Assembly (NCBI GenBank): GCA_016719485.1
Contig: JADJZB010000021.1
Location: 582,093-646,092 of the forward strand
Source of the DNA: Holophagales bacterium
GTDB lineage: Bacteria; Acidobacteriota; Thermoanaerobaculia; UBA5066
Length of the DNA: 64,000 nucleotides
Reading direction: 5' to 3'
Of this stretch, positions 28,376 through 37,111 are shown in pieces. Made by a program: the position numbers and the translations under genes. The notes below the pieces were generated by a model. The model ran no database searches. It was not told the DNA's origin and saw only the letters and a program-made list of their open reading frames with translations. Numbering within the stretch: the stretch's first letter is position 1; every line of letters begins with the position of its first letter.

Positions 28376-30490
28376 ATGGGCGAATACAAGCACCAGGATC
28401 GGAAGCTGCGCGTCAACACTCCGCTCGGGCCCGACGAGCTGATCCTGACGGGGTTCTGGGGCACCGAGGCGATCTCGACGCTCTTCGGCTTCCGGCTCGA
28501 GATGCTCGCGGAGAACAAGACGAAGGTGGCGTTCGACGCGATCCTCGGGCAGAAGGTGACGGTCTACCTCGCGCTCGCGGACGGGAGCGAGACGTACCTG
28601 AACGGGCTGTGCGTGAAGCTCGCGCAGGGGGGGCGGAACGACCTCTTCACCGAATACGAGGCCGCGCTCGTGCCGGACGTCTGGAGGCTGACCCGGAAGG
28701 CGCAGAGCCGGATCTTCCAGAGGATGACGGTGCCGGAGATCCTGAAGAAGGTCTTCGCCGGGTTCACGGTGGACTGGCAGCTGAACGAGAAGTACGAGCC
28801 GCGGGACTACTGCGTGCAGTACCGGGAGACGGACTTCAACTTCGCGGCGCGGCTGATGGAGGAGGAGGGGATCTACTTCTTCTTCGAGCACTCCGACGGC
28901 GACCACAAGATGATCGCTTCGGACAGCCCCTCGGACCACCCGGACCTCGCGGGAGACAGCAAGCTCATCTACGAGGAGGTCGAGGGGGGCGTTCGGGACG
29001 AGAACCGGATCTGGGCGTGGAGGAAGGAGCAGGAGATCCGGCCCGGGAAGTACCTCCTCTGGGATCACAGCTTCGAGCTGCCGCACAAGCACCTGGAGGC
29101 CGAGGCGCTGATCCACGACAGCGTGCCGGTGGGCAAGGAGACGCACAAGCTGAAGGTGAAGGGCGTGGACCAGATGGAGGTCTACGACTTTCCCGGGGAG
29201 TACGCGCAGCGATTCGACGGGATCAACAAGGGGGGCGGGGAGCAGAAGGCGGAGCTTCAGAAGATCTTTCAGGACAACGAGAGGACGGTCGGTATCCGGA
29301 TGGACGAGGAGACGACTCCGGCGGTGGTCATCCGGGCGAAGAGCTCCGTCAAGCATCTCGTGCCCGGATACAAGTTCACGCTGCAGAGGCACTTCAACGC
29401 GGACGGGGAGTACCTTCTGACGTCGGTGAAGCACGCGGCGACGTGCGGGGCAGGTTACCGGTCGGGCGAGGAGGACGCCCTGACGTACGAGAACGAGGCG
29501 ACGTGCATCCCTGCGGCGATGCCGTACCGGCCGCGGCGGACGACGCCGAAGCCGGTGGTGCAGGGAAGCCAGTCGGCCGTCGTGGTGGGGCCTTCCGGAG
29601 AAGAGATCTTCACGGACAAGTACGGGCGGGTGAAGGTGCAGTTCCACTGGGACCGCGAGGGAAAGAACGACGAGAACTCCTCGTGCTGGATTCGCGTCGG
29701 GACGAGCTGGGCCGGCCGGCAGTGGGGGGCGATCCGGATTCCCCGGATCGGCCACGAGGTGATCGTCGACTTCTTCGAGGGCGACCCGGACCAGCCGATC
29801 ATCGTCGGGAGCGTCTACAACGCCGACATGATGCCGCCGTACGACCTGCCCGAGAACAAGACCCAGAGCGGCGTCAAGAGCCGCTCTTCCCTCGGCGGAG
29901 GGCCTAAGAACTTCAACGAGATCCGCTTCGAGGACAAGAAGGGGAAGGAGGAGTTCTACCAGCACGCCGAGCGGAACCTGACGACCGTCGTCGAGGCCGA
30001 CGAGGGACGCACCGTCGGCGGGGACCGCGGCACGGGAATAGGCGGGAACGACTCGCGGACGGTCGGCAAGAACGACACGCACGAGGTCAAGGGCTACCAG
30101 ACGGTCCACGTGAAGGGCTACCAGAAGACGGGCATCGACGGGTTCCACGAGCTCACGGTCGGCCAGCACCGGAAGACGACGATCACCAGCAACGACACGA
30201 CGAATGTCGGGGGAACCGAGGAGCACAACGTCACGAAGGTGTTCCAGGTCAACGCCGACACGATCTTCCTCGTCGCCAAGAACCAGATCCAGATGAACGT
30301 CGGCGGCTCCTTCGTGAACATCCTGAACGGCGAGGTCGACGTCACGACCGGCGGGGCCGTCAAGGTGAACGGCAAGACGGTGACGGTCCACGCGGACGGC
30401 ACCGCCACGGTCGAGGGCGGAGGCACGGTCGACGTCAAGTCGAACGGTCCGGTGAACGTCAACGGCGCCGTCGTGAAGCTGAACGCGTGA
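28376..30490 (+). CDS. vgrG: VgrG spike protein 4 (intact, 704 residues)
   Basis: The only vgrG here readable in a single frame, and so the template for judging the others. It starts MGEYKHQDRKLRVNTPLG with RBS AAGGGGG. Domains: gp27-like base about residues 1-330, gp5 OB fold around 400-480 (GEEIFTDKYGRVKVQFHWDR; IRIPRIGHEVIVDFFEGD), then a DUF2345-type needle of short repeats (GNDSRTV, GKNDTHEV, GYQTVHV, GYQKTGI, GQHRKTTI) from about 555. It ends in alternating beta strands (VKVNGKTVTVHADGTATVEG). The stop overlaps the next start (GTGA), so its accessory proteins are coupled to it. Confidence 0.95.
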   Translation: MGEYKHQDRKLRVNTPLGPDELILTGFWGTEAISTLFGFRLEMLAENKTKVAFDAILGQKVTVYLALADGSETYLNGLCVKLAQGGRNDLFTEYEAALVPDVWRLTRKAQSRIFQRMTVPEILKKVFAGFTVDWQLNEKYEPRDYCVQYRETDFNFAARLMEEEGIYFFFEHSDGDHKMIASDSPSDHPDLAGDSKLIYEEVEGGVRDENRIWAWRKEQEIRPGKYLLWDHSFELPHKHLEAEALIHDSVPVGKETHKLKVKGVDQMEVYDFPGEYAQRFDGINKGGGEQKAELQKIFQDNERTVGIRMDEETTPAVVIRAKSSVKHLVPGYKFTLQRHFNADGEYLLTSVKHAATCGAGYRSGEEDALTYENEATCIPAAMPYRPRRTTPKPVVQGSQSAVVVGPSGEEIFTDKYGRVKVQFHWDREGKNDENSSCWIRVGTSWAGRQWGAIRIPRIGHEVIVDFFEGDPDQPIIVGSVYNADMMPPYDLPENKTQSGVKSRSSLGGGPKNFNEIRFEDKKGKEEFYQHAERNLTTVVEADEGRTVGGDRGTGIGGNDSRTVGKNDTHEVKGYQTVHVKGYQKTGIDGFHELTVGQHRKTTITSNDTTNVGGTEEHNVTKVFQVNADTIFLVAKNQIQMNVGGSFVNILNGEVDVTTGGAVKVNGKTVTVHADGTATVEGGGTVDVKSNGPVNVNGAVVKLNA

Positions 30491-31092
30491 GCGGAGACGG
30501 CGTGAGGAAGAGCGTGCCCGCGAGGAGAAACGCGGCAGCCGGGAAGCCGGCTTCCCGCGGCCGCTCGCTCGCCCTGCGCGACGGGGGTCGCGTGCAGCTC
30601 TCGAACGAGCCGAAGGGTCAGGCCTTGAGGGTCGTTTCCCCGGACGGCCAGGTGCGGCTCGAGGTCTTCATGACGCCGTCCGGGGCCGTCCTGCGCTTCG
30701 CGGGGCCGAGCCTGGCCATCGAAGCCGAGGGCGACCTGGCCATCCGGTGCGGTCGTTTCGAGGTCCAGGCGGAGGCGATCGCCCTGGGGGCGGCCCGGGA
30801 TTTCGCCGTGTCGGCCGGGCACGGGCTCGAATTGCGGGCCGGCCACGACGCGGCCGTCTCTGGACAGTCCGTGACGGTCGAGGCGCGCCGCGGCGACCTC
30901 GCCCTCGCCGCGAACGACGACGTGGCCCTCAACGGCGAACGGGTTCTCCTGAACTGTCCGACGGACGAAGAGGTCGAGAAGCGCACCCGCGAGGTGACGA
31001 CCCTGAAGGACTTCCTCGAGCTGCCGTTCCAGTCTCCCGGGAACCCGAGACGGCTGCCCCCCAGTGCCCCGGCAGAGGAGAAGGGGCCGTGA
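30487..31092 (+). CDS. Small beta-helix protein of vgrG island 4
   Basis: A 201-residue protein with a basic N terminus (VRKSVPARRNAAAGKPASRG) followed by a regular series of short beta repeats: LRVVSPDGQVRLEVF, LAIEAEGDLAIRCGRFEVQ, FAVSAGHGLELRAGHD, VSGQSVTVEARRGDLALAA. The pattern resembles the VgrG C-terminal needle without the rest of VgrG, so it may extend or cap the spike. No database family is named with confidence. It is coupled to vgrG4 by a GTGA overlap and to the DUF2169 gene downstream by another GTGA overlap. Confidence 0.6.
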   Translation: MSGDGVRKSVPARRNAAAGKPASRGRSLALRDGGRVQLSNEPKGQALRVVSPDGQVRLEVFMTPSGAVLRFAGPSLAIEAEGDLAIRCGRFEVQAEAIALGAARDFAVSAGHGLELRAGHDAAVSGQSVTVEARRGDLALAANDDVALNGERVLLNCPTDEEVEKRTREVTTLKDFLELPFQSPGNPRRLPPSAPAEEKGP

Positions 31093-32048
31093 AGCTCGAG
31101 AACGGCACGGCGATGGCGGCGCACCTCTTCTCGGGGCCGGCGAGCGAGACCGACCTCGGCTGCGCCCTCCTCCTGAAGGCGACGTACGCGCTTCGGGAAG
31201 GACGGCTCGAGCCGGTAACGGAGGCGCCCTGGCCGATCCACCTCGCGCCGCTGGAGACTCCCTACGGGACCTTCCCGGGAGAAGTGGCTCCACGCAAGCC
31301 GAAGACCGACGTGCTCGTCCTCGGAAAGGCAAAGGCGCCTCGCGGAGAGGCCGTGAGGCAGATGACCGTCTCGGTCTCGGTGGGCAGCTTTCGTCACACC
31401 CTCGCGATCTTCGGCGACCGGCGGTGGGAGCGTTCGGGCACGGGCCTTCGCCCGACGGAGCCGCTCCCGTTCCGGGAGATGCCGATCGTCTGGGAGAACG
31501 CCTTCGGGGGAAAGCTCTCGACGCCCGTGGGAGACATGCCGAACACCGACAACCCGGTGGGCAAGGGCTTCTTCCTCGACGAGCGGGAGGGAGACGGCGT
31601 GCCTCTCCCGAACGTCGAGGACCCGAACGCCCTGATCCGCTCTCCGAAGGACATCCCGAGGCCGGTAGGATGGGCACCCTACCCGCTCGCCGGAGGCGTG
31701 CGGATCGAGAAGCTGCGCGGACCCGACGGAGCGCCGCTGCCATATGACGTGGTCGAGCCGTGGGTCATGGGATGGGCTCACCCCGACCTCATGATCGAGA
31801 CGCCCGCAGCCGGGACCAGGATCGAGGTCCTCGGACTCACGTCCGACGGGCCGATTTCGACGACCGTTCCGGCCTTTCCGGCGCGGGTGACGCTCGTGAA
31901 CGGAGAGGAGATGAGGGGCCTGTCGCCCCGGCTCGACACGCTCATCGTCCAGGCCGAGGAGCACAGGCTCGTCGTTCGCTGGAGAGCCGCCGCAACGTTC
32001 GAGATGCGCCCGCGCGAGGTCCGGCTGGTCCGGATCGAGTCGGCCTGA
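31089..32048 (+). CDS. DUF2169 T6SS adaptor (island 4, first)
   Basis: A 319-residue intact member of DUF2169, starting GTG 31089 (VKLENGTAMAAHLFSG). Family landmarks: VLVLGKAKAPRGEAVRQMTV, ERSGTGLRPTEPLPFREMPI, VWENAFGGK, MPNTDNPVGKGFF and VPLPNVEDPNALI. These proteins act as adaptors between VgrG and PAAR-like effectors. It immediately precedes the putative spike-tip protein at 32058, its likely client. Confidence 0.88.
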   Translation: MKLENGTAMAAHLFSGPASETDLGCALLLKATYALREGRLEPVTEAPWPIHLAPLETPYGTFPGEVAPRKPKTDVLVLGKAKAPRGEAVRQMTVSVSVGSFRHTLAIFGDRRWERSGTGLRPTEPLPFREMPIVWENAFGGKLSTPVGDMPNTDNPVGKGFFLDEREGDGVPLPNVEDPNALIRSPKDIPRPVGWAPYPLAGGVRIEKLRGPDGAPLPYDVVEPWVMGWAHPDLMIETPAAGTRIEVLGLTSDGPISTTVPAFPARVTLVNGEEMRGLSPRLDTLIVQAEEHRLVVRWRAAATFEMRPREVRLVRIESA

Positions 32049-32057
32049 GGAGAAGCC

Positions 32058-32880
32058 GTGCTGCACCGCGTTCTCGCGACCTACGACGTCTGCATCTCGG
32101 CCGAGATCCACATGGACGGCGCCATGCCGCCGTTGAGCGCGGTCGGCGGCTCCGTCAGCACCCTTCAGTGGCTCGACGCCTGGTCGAAGAAGGCCCCTAA
32201 GGTCATGATGGGCTCCCTCCAGGTCAACCCGCTCGGGATGGGACACGACACGGGGATCACGCGCCCGCACATCCTGGTCAGCATTCCGCCGACGCCGTGG
32301 ATGAGCGTGGCGGCGAGCGCGAAGGCGACCCTCACGAGCTCGTGCAAGCCGATGTTCAGCGCCCACAAGACGCAGGCCGGCTGCGGCCTGCCGGACGGGA
32401 GGCGAGTCTCTTCCCGTGACCGCGGAGCCGATTCCGTTCGTGGGGATCCTGATCGGGACGGTCTGCGGGGGCCCGGTGAACACGCCCGCTTCGTTCACCG
32501 TGCCGCTCATTCCGACCCAGCTCTCCGTCTACACGGGAATGACCTGGGGAGACATCATCGCCGGCGTGATCAACATCGTCGTCGACATGGCCGTGTCGGC
32601 CGCCATCGGGGCGCTCGGGGGCGCCCTCGGCGGCGGGAAGGTCGCTCAGCAGGTCATCTCCGTGATCGTCCCGGTCGTGGGCGCCGTCGGGAAGGGGGTC
32701 GGGCTCAACCTCGACGTCTCGATCGACAACCCGGGACGGATCGTGCAGGAGGCCGTCGACGGAGACGGCATCGGCTCGGACGCGCGACCGGCGATCCGCG
32801 TCTTCGGCTTCGGGGTCCAGGGGACCGGCTCGAAGGGTGGCCCGACGACGGGCGCCCAGCCCGTAGGGCCGTGGAGCTGA
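32058..32880 (+). CDS. Putative T6SS spike-tip/effector with glycine-rich hydrophobic segments (one frameshift)
   Basis: GTG 32058 follows GAGGAG. The first frame runs to about 32400 (VCISAEIHMDGAMPPLSAVG; NPLGMGHDTGITRPHILVSI; KPMFSAHKTQAG), the second from there to 32880 (VTAEPIPFVGILIGTVCGGP; YTGMTWGDIIAGVINIVVDM; AVSAAIGALGGALGGGK; VISVIVPVVGAVGKGVG). The two halves are adjacent with no second start, so one indel is presumed. The Pro/Gly-rich first half between DUF2169 genes suggests a PAAR-like tip. The hydrophobic, glycine-zipper-like second half would suit a membrane-active toxin. No family is recognised and the role is inference. Confidence 0.5.
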
Positions 32881-34013
32881 GGATGGCCGGCGACACCACC
32901 GCCCTCCTCGCCCACCCACAGGGGATCGCCGTCACCGCGAAGCGGACCTATCGCCTCGTCGCGGCGGGGCGATGCGTCCTCGCGGACGAGCAGGAGCCGA
33001 TCGTGCCGGAGCTCGTCGCCGACGACGGGCTCCTCGTGGCCGACACCGACCTACTCTCGTTCAAGCCGGGGACCGACGTCGTCGTCACCGCGATGGCCCA
33101 CGCGCCGGGCGGTCGGACGGTGACGGAGATGAGCGCTGGGGTCACGGCCGCGGGCCGTGCGGTCACCCTTCGCGTCGTCGGAAAGCGCAGGGTCGTCAGG
33201 CGAAGCGGCTCCTGGGGATTCTCCGACCCCGAGCCGTTCACGAAGGCCCCGCTCGGATGGCGCGAGGCGTACGGTGGCATCGACGCCGTCGCGCGCGAGC
33301 GGCTCGACGCGGCGGTCCTCGCGCCGCTCCAGAAGTACACGACGTACGACCTCAAGTTCGCCACGGCGGCGGCCTACCCGAGGAACCCCGTGGGGAAGGG
33401 ATACGTCCTCGAGGACAGGCCCGACGTCGAGGGGCTCGACCTTCCCACCGTCGAGGACCCCGAAGACCTGCTCTCGCCGGGGCGCCTCTTCGTGGGCCAC
33501 CCGGACTCGTGGTCGCGACAGCCGCTACCGGTCGGCCTGTCCTGGGTGAACTACGGCTGGTTCCCGCGGTCGGCGTTCATGGGGCTGCCGCAGGTGAAGC
33601 TCCCGCCGGGAGAGTCGCCGGCAAGCGCGCGGCTGAAGGAAGTCGAGCGCGGCTGGGCCCCGGCCGACGTCCTGGTCGGACGCCCCTTCGAGGCCAGGTA
33701 CCACGTGAAGGCAGGAAACGGCGCAACGCCCCCGCTGGTCTTTCCGACGCACCTCACGGGACGGGAAGAGATCTCGCTGACGAACCTCGATCCGAGAGAC
33801 GCGCAGTTGACCTTCCAGCTCCCGGGCGAGAAGCCGCACATCGCGATTCGCCCGCTCGGGGAGGGTGAGCGTGAAGCGCCCGCGAAGCTGATGTCGGTTC
33901 TCGTCGACGTCCCGAATCGATGCGTCTCGCTCGTCTGGGCCGGCGTCGTCCTGCCGAAGCTCCCGCACGCGCCGGCACACGGACCGAAGGTGGGGTTCCG
34001 GGTCGACTGGTGA
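32871..34013 (+). CDS. DUF2169 T6SS adaptor (island 4, second)
   Basis: A 380-residue DUF2169 protein. GTG 32871 (VELRMAGDTTALLAHPQG) was chosen because it aligns with the starts of the other two copies and overlaps the upstream stop; ATG 32883 is the alternative. Landmarks: LLSFKPGTDVVVTAMAHAPG, APLGWREAYGGID, YPRNPVGKGYVLED, LDLPTVEDPEDLLSPG and the C-terminal GEGEREAPAKLMSVLVDVPN. It is longer than the neighbouring copies by about 60 residues. It is the last gene of the T6SS cluster. Two adaptors round one client is unusual and suggests a two-sided loading complex or a missing second effector. Confidence 0.85.
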   Translation: MELRMAGDTTALLAHPQGIAVTAKRTYRLVAAGRCVLADEQEPIVPELVADDGLLVADTDLLSFKPGTDVVVTAMAHAPGGRTVTEMSAGVTAAGRAVTLRVVGKRRVVRRSGSWGFSDPEPFTKAPLGWREAYGGIDAVARERLDAAVLAPLQKYTTYDLKFATAAAYPRNPVGKGYVLEDRPDVEGLDLPTVEDPEDLLSPGRLFVGHPDSWSRQPLPVGLSWVNYGWFPRSAFMGLPQVKLPPGESPASARLKEVERGWAPADVLVGRPFEARYHVKAGNGATPPLVFPTHLTGREEISLTNLDPRDAQLTFQLPGEKPHIAIRPLGEGEREAPAKLMSVLVDVPNRCVSLVWAGVVLPKLPHAPAHGPKVGFRVDW

Positions 34014-34030
34014 GGGACGCCCGTGGCCTG

Positions 34031-34048
34031 GCCGGGGGCGCCCCCGGC
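34031..34048. terminator. Palindrome between convergent genes (bidirectional terminator candidate)
   Basis: GCCGGGGGCGCCCCCGGC is a perfect 18-bp palindrome lying in the 37-base gap between the stops of the last DUF2169 gene and the convergent synthetase gene. There is no T tract on either side, so efficient intrinsic termination is uncertain. Confidence 0.4.
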
Positions 34049-34050
34049 GC

Positions 34051-35607
34051 TCAGCTGCCGATGCCGCGACGGCGAAGAGCGTCGGACAGGCTGAGGAGAA
34101 CGCCTGACGGGGCGTCGTCCTCGGAGGTGTCGGTGTCGACGGTCCCGTCCTTCTTGTACTTCCAGTGTGCCGCGCCGCCCCCTTCGGCCTGCGCGTGCAT
34201 CGCCACGGTCCGGATCTGCACCTCGTAGACCAGGCCGCCCGGAGCCCGGATGCAGGTGTGGAGACTCTGGTAGCCGTTTTCCTTCGGCTCGGCGATGTAG
34301 TCCTTGAATCGCAGGAGCAGCGCTTCGAACCGGTGGTGGAGCGCCGAGAGCGCCATGTAGCACTCCTCCTCGGACTCCAGGAGGATCCGGAACGCGAAGA
34401 TGTCGTGGATCTGCTCGATCGCGAGACCCTTGGACTTCATCTTTCGCCAGATGCCGGCGAGGTGCTTGATGCGGTGCTGCAGCGCGCGCGGCTTGACGCC
34501 CGCGTCGGCGAGAGCCGACTTGAGCTCGGCCTCCCGGTCCCTGATCCACTTCCTGCGCGACGAGGTGAGGCCGGCCGCCCGCCGGCTCACGTCGGCGTAG
34601 GCGTCGGGCTCGAGGATCCGGAACGCCGCGTCCTCGAGACGCGACTTGAGCGGGCTTTCCCCGAGGCGCTGCGCCTCGTGGACGTCCCTCTCCCAGACCT
34701 CGTACGCCGCGGCGCGTGCGGCTGCGTCGGAAGGCTCTCGCGTCTCGAGGAAACGGCAGCGCGCCACGAGGTACCGGCGGAGGATCCTCTTCCGGAAGGC
34801 CTCTTCCTGCAGCGAAGCGCCCGGCACGGCCCGCTCGGCGTCCCTGCGCTCCACGGGCGCAGCCGTCGGCACCGGGCGCAGGCCCGCGAACGTCCGCCGC
34901 TCGGCCTCGACGAGCCGCCGAACGGTCTCCTCCAGCTGGGTCCCGAGGTTGCGGAATCGATAGGCGAGCCAGCGCATCTCCCACGCGCCCCGGGGGATCT
35001 CGAGTCCGCTCCAGTACCCCTGCTCCATCTGCTTGACCCCTTCGAGGAGGCGGCGCAGGGGCCGCTCGATCAGGAAGACGTAGGCGAGGTAGAGGGAGAC
35101 GAGGATGCACAGCGCCGCGACGCCCAGCGAGAGGAGCCATTGCCTCCAGCGGCGCGCCGCCATGTCGCGGAAGCGGGTCTCGTCCTGCCAGATCTCCAGC
35201 GCGCCCTGCTGCCCTGGCAGGAGACGGGAGCGGACCGGCACGCGTGCGGTGAGAGCGTCTTTCGGTGGCTTCGGTGCCGGCCCGGTGAGGGGCGTGGCGA
35301 CGACGTTGCCCGTCGCATCGAGGAGGAGGACCCTCACGCTGCCGTGCCCGCGTGTGAAGTGCGCCACCTGGAAGTGGGAGAGGCGGGACTGGACGGTCGC
35401 CAGGTCGGGGGCCTCCTCGACGTCGGCGGCGAGCGGTGCCAGCGTCTGCTCGAGGAGGAGGCGGCGGTCCTCGCCGCCCCGCTCGATCTCGCGTTTCTGG
35501 ACGACTCCCGTCAGGACGCCCAGGACGAGCGTCACGATGACGGAGGTGGTCAGGCCCAGTCGCCATCCGAGCGGCACGCCCCGGGCAGGTACGCCGGAAA
35601 GGCTCAA
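34051..35607 (-). CDS. Membrane sensor fused to a RelA/SpoT-type (p)ppGpp synthetase
   Basis: A 518-residue protein. TM1 is at about 14-36 (GLTTSVIVTLVLGVLTGVV), an extracytoplasmic domain at 38-155, TM2 at about 157-180 (LLSLGVAALCILVSLYLAYV), then a HAMP-like linker (ERPLRRLLEGVKQMEQG) and coiled coil to 240. Residues 303-372 match the helices that precede the synthetase in long RSH proteins (LKSRLEDAAFRILEPDAY). The synthetase spans 376-487 with R379/K381 (RIKHLAGIWRKM), D402 (HDIFAFRI), FKDYIAEPKENGYQSLHT including Y446, E462 in EVQIRT, and AAHWKYKK. All residues needed for pyrophosphate transfer are present. The HD hydrolase motifs, TGS and ACT domains are absent. The start is TTG with GAGGT upstream. 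Signal-controlled alarmone synthesis at the membrane is inferred. Confidence 0.88.
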   Translation of the reverse strand: MSLSGVPARGVPLGWRLGLTTSVIVTLVLGVLTGVVQKREIERGGEDRRLLLEQTLAPLAADVEEAPDLATVQSRLSHFQVAHFTRGHGSVRVLLLDATGNVVATPLTGPAPKPPKDALTARVPVRSRLLPGQQGALEIWQDETRFRDMAARRWRQWLLSLGVAALCILVSLYLAYVFLIERPLRRLLEGVKQMEQGYWSGLEIPRGAWEMRWLAYRFRNLGTQLEETVRRLVEAERRTFAGLRPVPTAAPVERRDAERAVPGASLQEEAFRKRILRRYLVARCRFLETREPSDAAARAAAYEVWERDVHEAQRLGESPLKSRLEDAAFRILEPDAYADVSRRAAGLTSSRRKWIRDREAELKSALADAGVKPRALQHRIKHLAGIWRKMKSKGLAIEQIHDIFAFRILLESEEECYMALSALHHRFEALLLRFKDYIAEPKENGYQSLHTCIRAPGGLVYEVQIRTVAMHAQAEGGGAAHWKYKKDGTVDTDTSEDDAPSGVLLSLSDALRRRGIGS

Positions 35608-35686
35608 ATCGACCTCGTCACGGCAAGGACCGTGCCCCTGATTCTCTCGTCCGCGCGAGGCCCCGGCAAGCGAAACCGGGCGAACC

Positions 35687-36577
35687 TCAAACGGGCAGAA
35701 GACCGGCCTCGTCGAGGATGTGACGGACCTCTGCGCGTGCGGAGGCGGCGAGCGGCAGCAGAGGGCGGCGCGGGACTCCGGCGGGCCGCCCGAGGAGCTC
35801 CAGGGCGGCCTTCAGGCCGGGCACGCCATGCTGGCTCGTCACGGCGCGGGCGATGGGAAGGAGGCGGAGGTGGAGCTGGCGCGCTTCGTCGAGGCGTCCC
35901 GCCAGGAAGGCCTCGCGGATCGCCACGCACTCGCGAGGCGCCACGTTCGCGGCGGCGAGGACCGCGCCGGCCGCGCCGACGGCGTAGCCCGGGAGCGCGG
36001 CCCCGTAGTTGCCCGAGAAGACCGAGAACGGCTTCCCGTGCGGCGCGAGCCGGACGAGCTCGGCGAGCTGGCCGATGTCGCCGGAGCTGTCCTTCACGCC
36101 CGACACGTTCGGGTGCGCCGCGAGGCGCGCGATGACGGTCGGTGCGGCGTTGACGCCGGTGTTCGCCGGGACGTTGTAGAAGAGGACCGGGACGGGGGAG
36201 ACCCCGGCGACCGCCTCGAAGTGAGCGGCGAGCGCGTCGGCCGACATGGAGCCCTTGAAGAAGAACGGGGTCACGACGAGAGCGGCGTCGGCGCCGGCCC
36301 CCGCCGCCCGCTTCGTCGCCTCGATCGTGGCGCGTGTCGAGAGCCGCCCGGTGCCGGCGAGGAGCGTCATCCCCGGCGCCGCCGCGCCGCGCACCGTCCT
36401 CACGACGCTCTCGGCCTCCTCCTCGTCGACGTGCACGGCCTCGCCGTTCGACCCGAGCGCGAGGAACCCGGCGAGCCCGGTCCCGTTCAGCCCCTCGACG
36501 AGCGCGGCCAGCAGCCCGAGGTCGAGGCCCCCGTCCTCGCGGAACGGGGTCGGCAGAGGAGGAAAGATCCCATCCAT
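35687..36577 (-). CDS. DapA/HOGA-family class I aldolase, probably 4-hydroxy-2-oxoglutarate aldolase type
   Basis: A 296-residue TIM-barrel lyase. Visible motifs: GSNGE at 42-46 (the GxxGE carboxylate site), Y134 in LFYNVPANTG, and Schiff-base K162 in GVKDSSGD. Segments such as ADAALVVTPFFFKGSMS, NVPANTGVN, HPNVSGVKDS and QHGVPGLKAALE resemble mitochondrial HOGA1 more than bacterial dihydrodipicolinate synthase (which has GTTGE). Cleavage of 4-hydroxy-2-oxoglutarate to pyruvate and glyoxylate is therefore favoured, with DapA or N-acetylneuraminate-lyase-like activities as alternatives. It lies upstream of the sensor-synthetase gene on the same strand with a 79-base gap, so co-transcription is possible. 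Confidence 0.85.
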   Translation of the reverse strand: MDGIFPPLPTPFREDGGLDLGLLAALVEGLNGTGLAGFLALGSNGEAVHVDEEEAESVVRTVRGAAAPGMTLLAGTGRLSTRATIEATKRAAGAGADAALVVTPFFFKGSMSADALAAHFEAVAGVSPVPVLFYNVPANTGVNAAPTVIARLAAHPNVSGVKDSSGDIGQLAELVRLAPHGKPFSVFSGNYGAALPGYAVGAAGAVLAAANVAPRECVAIREAFLAGRLDEARQLHLRLLPIARAVTSQHGVPGLKAALELLGRPAGVPRRPLLPLAASARAEVRHILDEAGLLPV

Positions 36578-36590
36578 GACGGGATGATAT

Positions 36591-36656
36591 GGGGGTCAGG
36601 TCTTGATTTTCTACTCTAGCCGTGCCCGGAATTGAAAATCAAGACCTGCCCCCCCC
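36591..36656. repeat. REP-like inverted pair
   Basis: GGGGGTCAGGTCTTGATTTTC (first 20 bases quoted in part: GGGGTCAGGTCTTGATTTTC) at 36591-36611 is inverted at 36634-36656 as GAAAATCAAGACCTGCCCCC, separated by 22 bases. The pair could form a long hairpin in the intergenic gap between divergent genes. Single copies of the same unit occur at 43143 and 45489. The unit resembles REP sequences mobilised by REP-associated tyrosine transposases, none of which is encoded here. Confidence 0.75.
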
Positions 36657-36720
36657 ATTCCTGGTTCCGTGCCCGGGGCGTTGGTTGACGTCGTCGGGGC
36701 TTCGAGCGGAATCTCGCGGC

Positions 36721-37101
36721 ATGAGAATCGTCGAGACGCCGCACGCACCCCACCCTGCCGGCCACTACTCGCAGGCCGTCGTCCACGGCGGCCTCGTCTT
36801 CGTTGCGGGGCAGCTTCCTCACGACGTCGCCAGTCCGGGCCGTGCTCCGGGCGGCGCGGAAGAGCAGACGGAACGGGCACTGGGCAACGTCGAGGCGATC
36901 CTCGAGGCAGCGGGGAGCGGCCTCGAACGGCTCCTCTCCGTCACGCTCTACGTCACCGACATCTCGCTCTGGCCGCACGTGAACGCGGCCTACGCCAGGG
37001 TCCTCGGGGCGCACCGTCCGGCGCGCGCCGTCGTCCCCGTCAAGGAGCTCCACCACGGGTACCTCGTCGAGGTGCAGGCCGTGGCGGCGCTTCGGGAGTA
37101 G
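36721..37101 (+). CDS. RidA/YjgF/YER057c-family enamine/imine deaminase
   Basis: A 126-residue protein; ATG 36721 was chosen as it aligns with the family start (the longer upstream reading runs through the REP). Motifs: GHYSQAVVHGGLVFVAGQ near the N terminus, EEQTERALGNVEAILEAAGS in the central helix, and HRPARAVVPVKELHHGYLVE with the Arg expected to bind the substrate carboxylate. RidA hydrolyses reactive 2-aminoacrylate and related imines released by PLP enzymes. It is followed after ten bases by a transporter gene, with which it probably forms an operon. Confidence 0.87.
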   Translation: MRIVETPHAPHPAGHYSQAVVHGGLVFVAGQLPHDVASPGRAPGGAEEQTERALGNVEAILEAAGSGLERLLSVTLYVTDISLWPHVNAAYARVLGAHRPARAVVPVKELHHGYLVEVQAVAALRE

Positions 37102-37111
37102 GACGGCGCCC

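Noticed and set aside
13314..34013. Prophage or contractile phage tail interpretation of the vgrG region
   Set aside because: No tail-sheath, tube, tape-measure, portal or terminase genes; DUF2169, DUF4150, PAAR, DUF6484 and TIGR02270 are typical of T6SS accessory islands.
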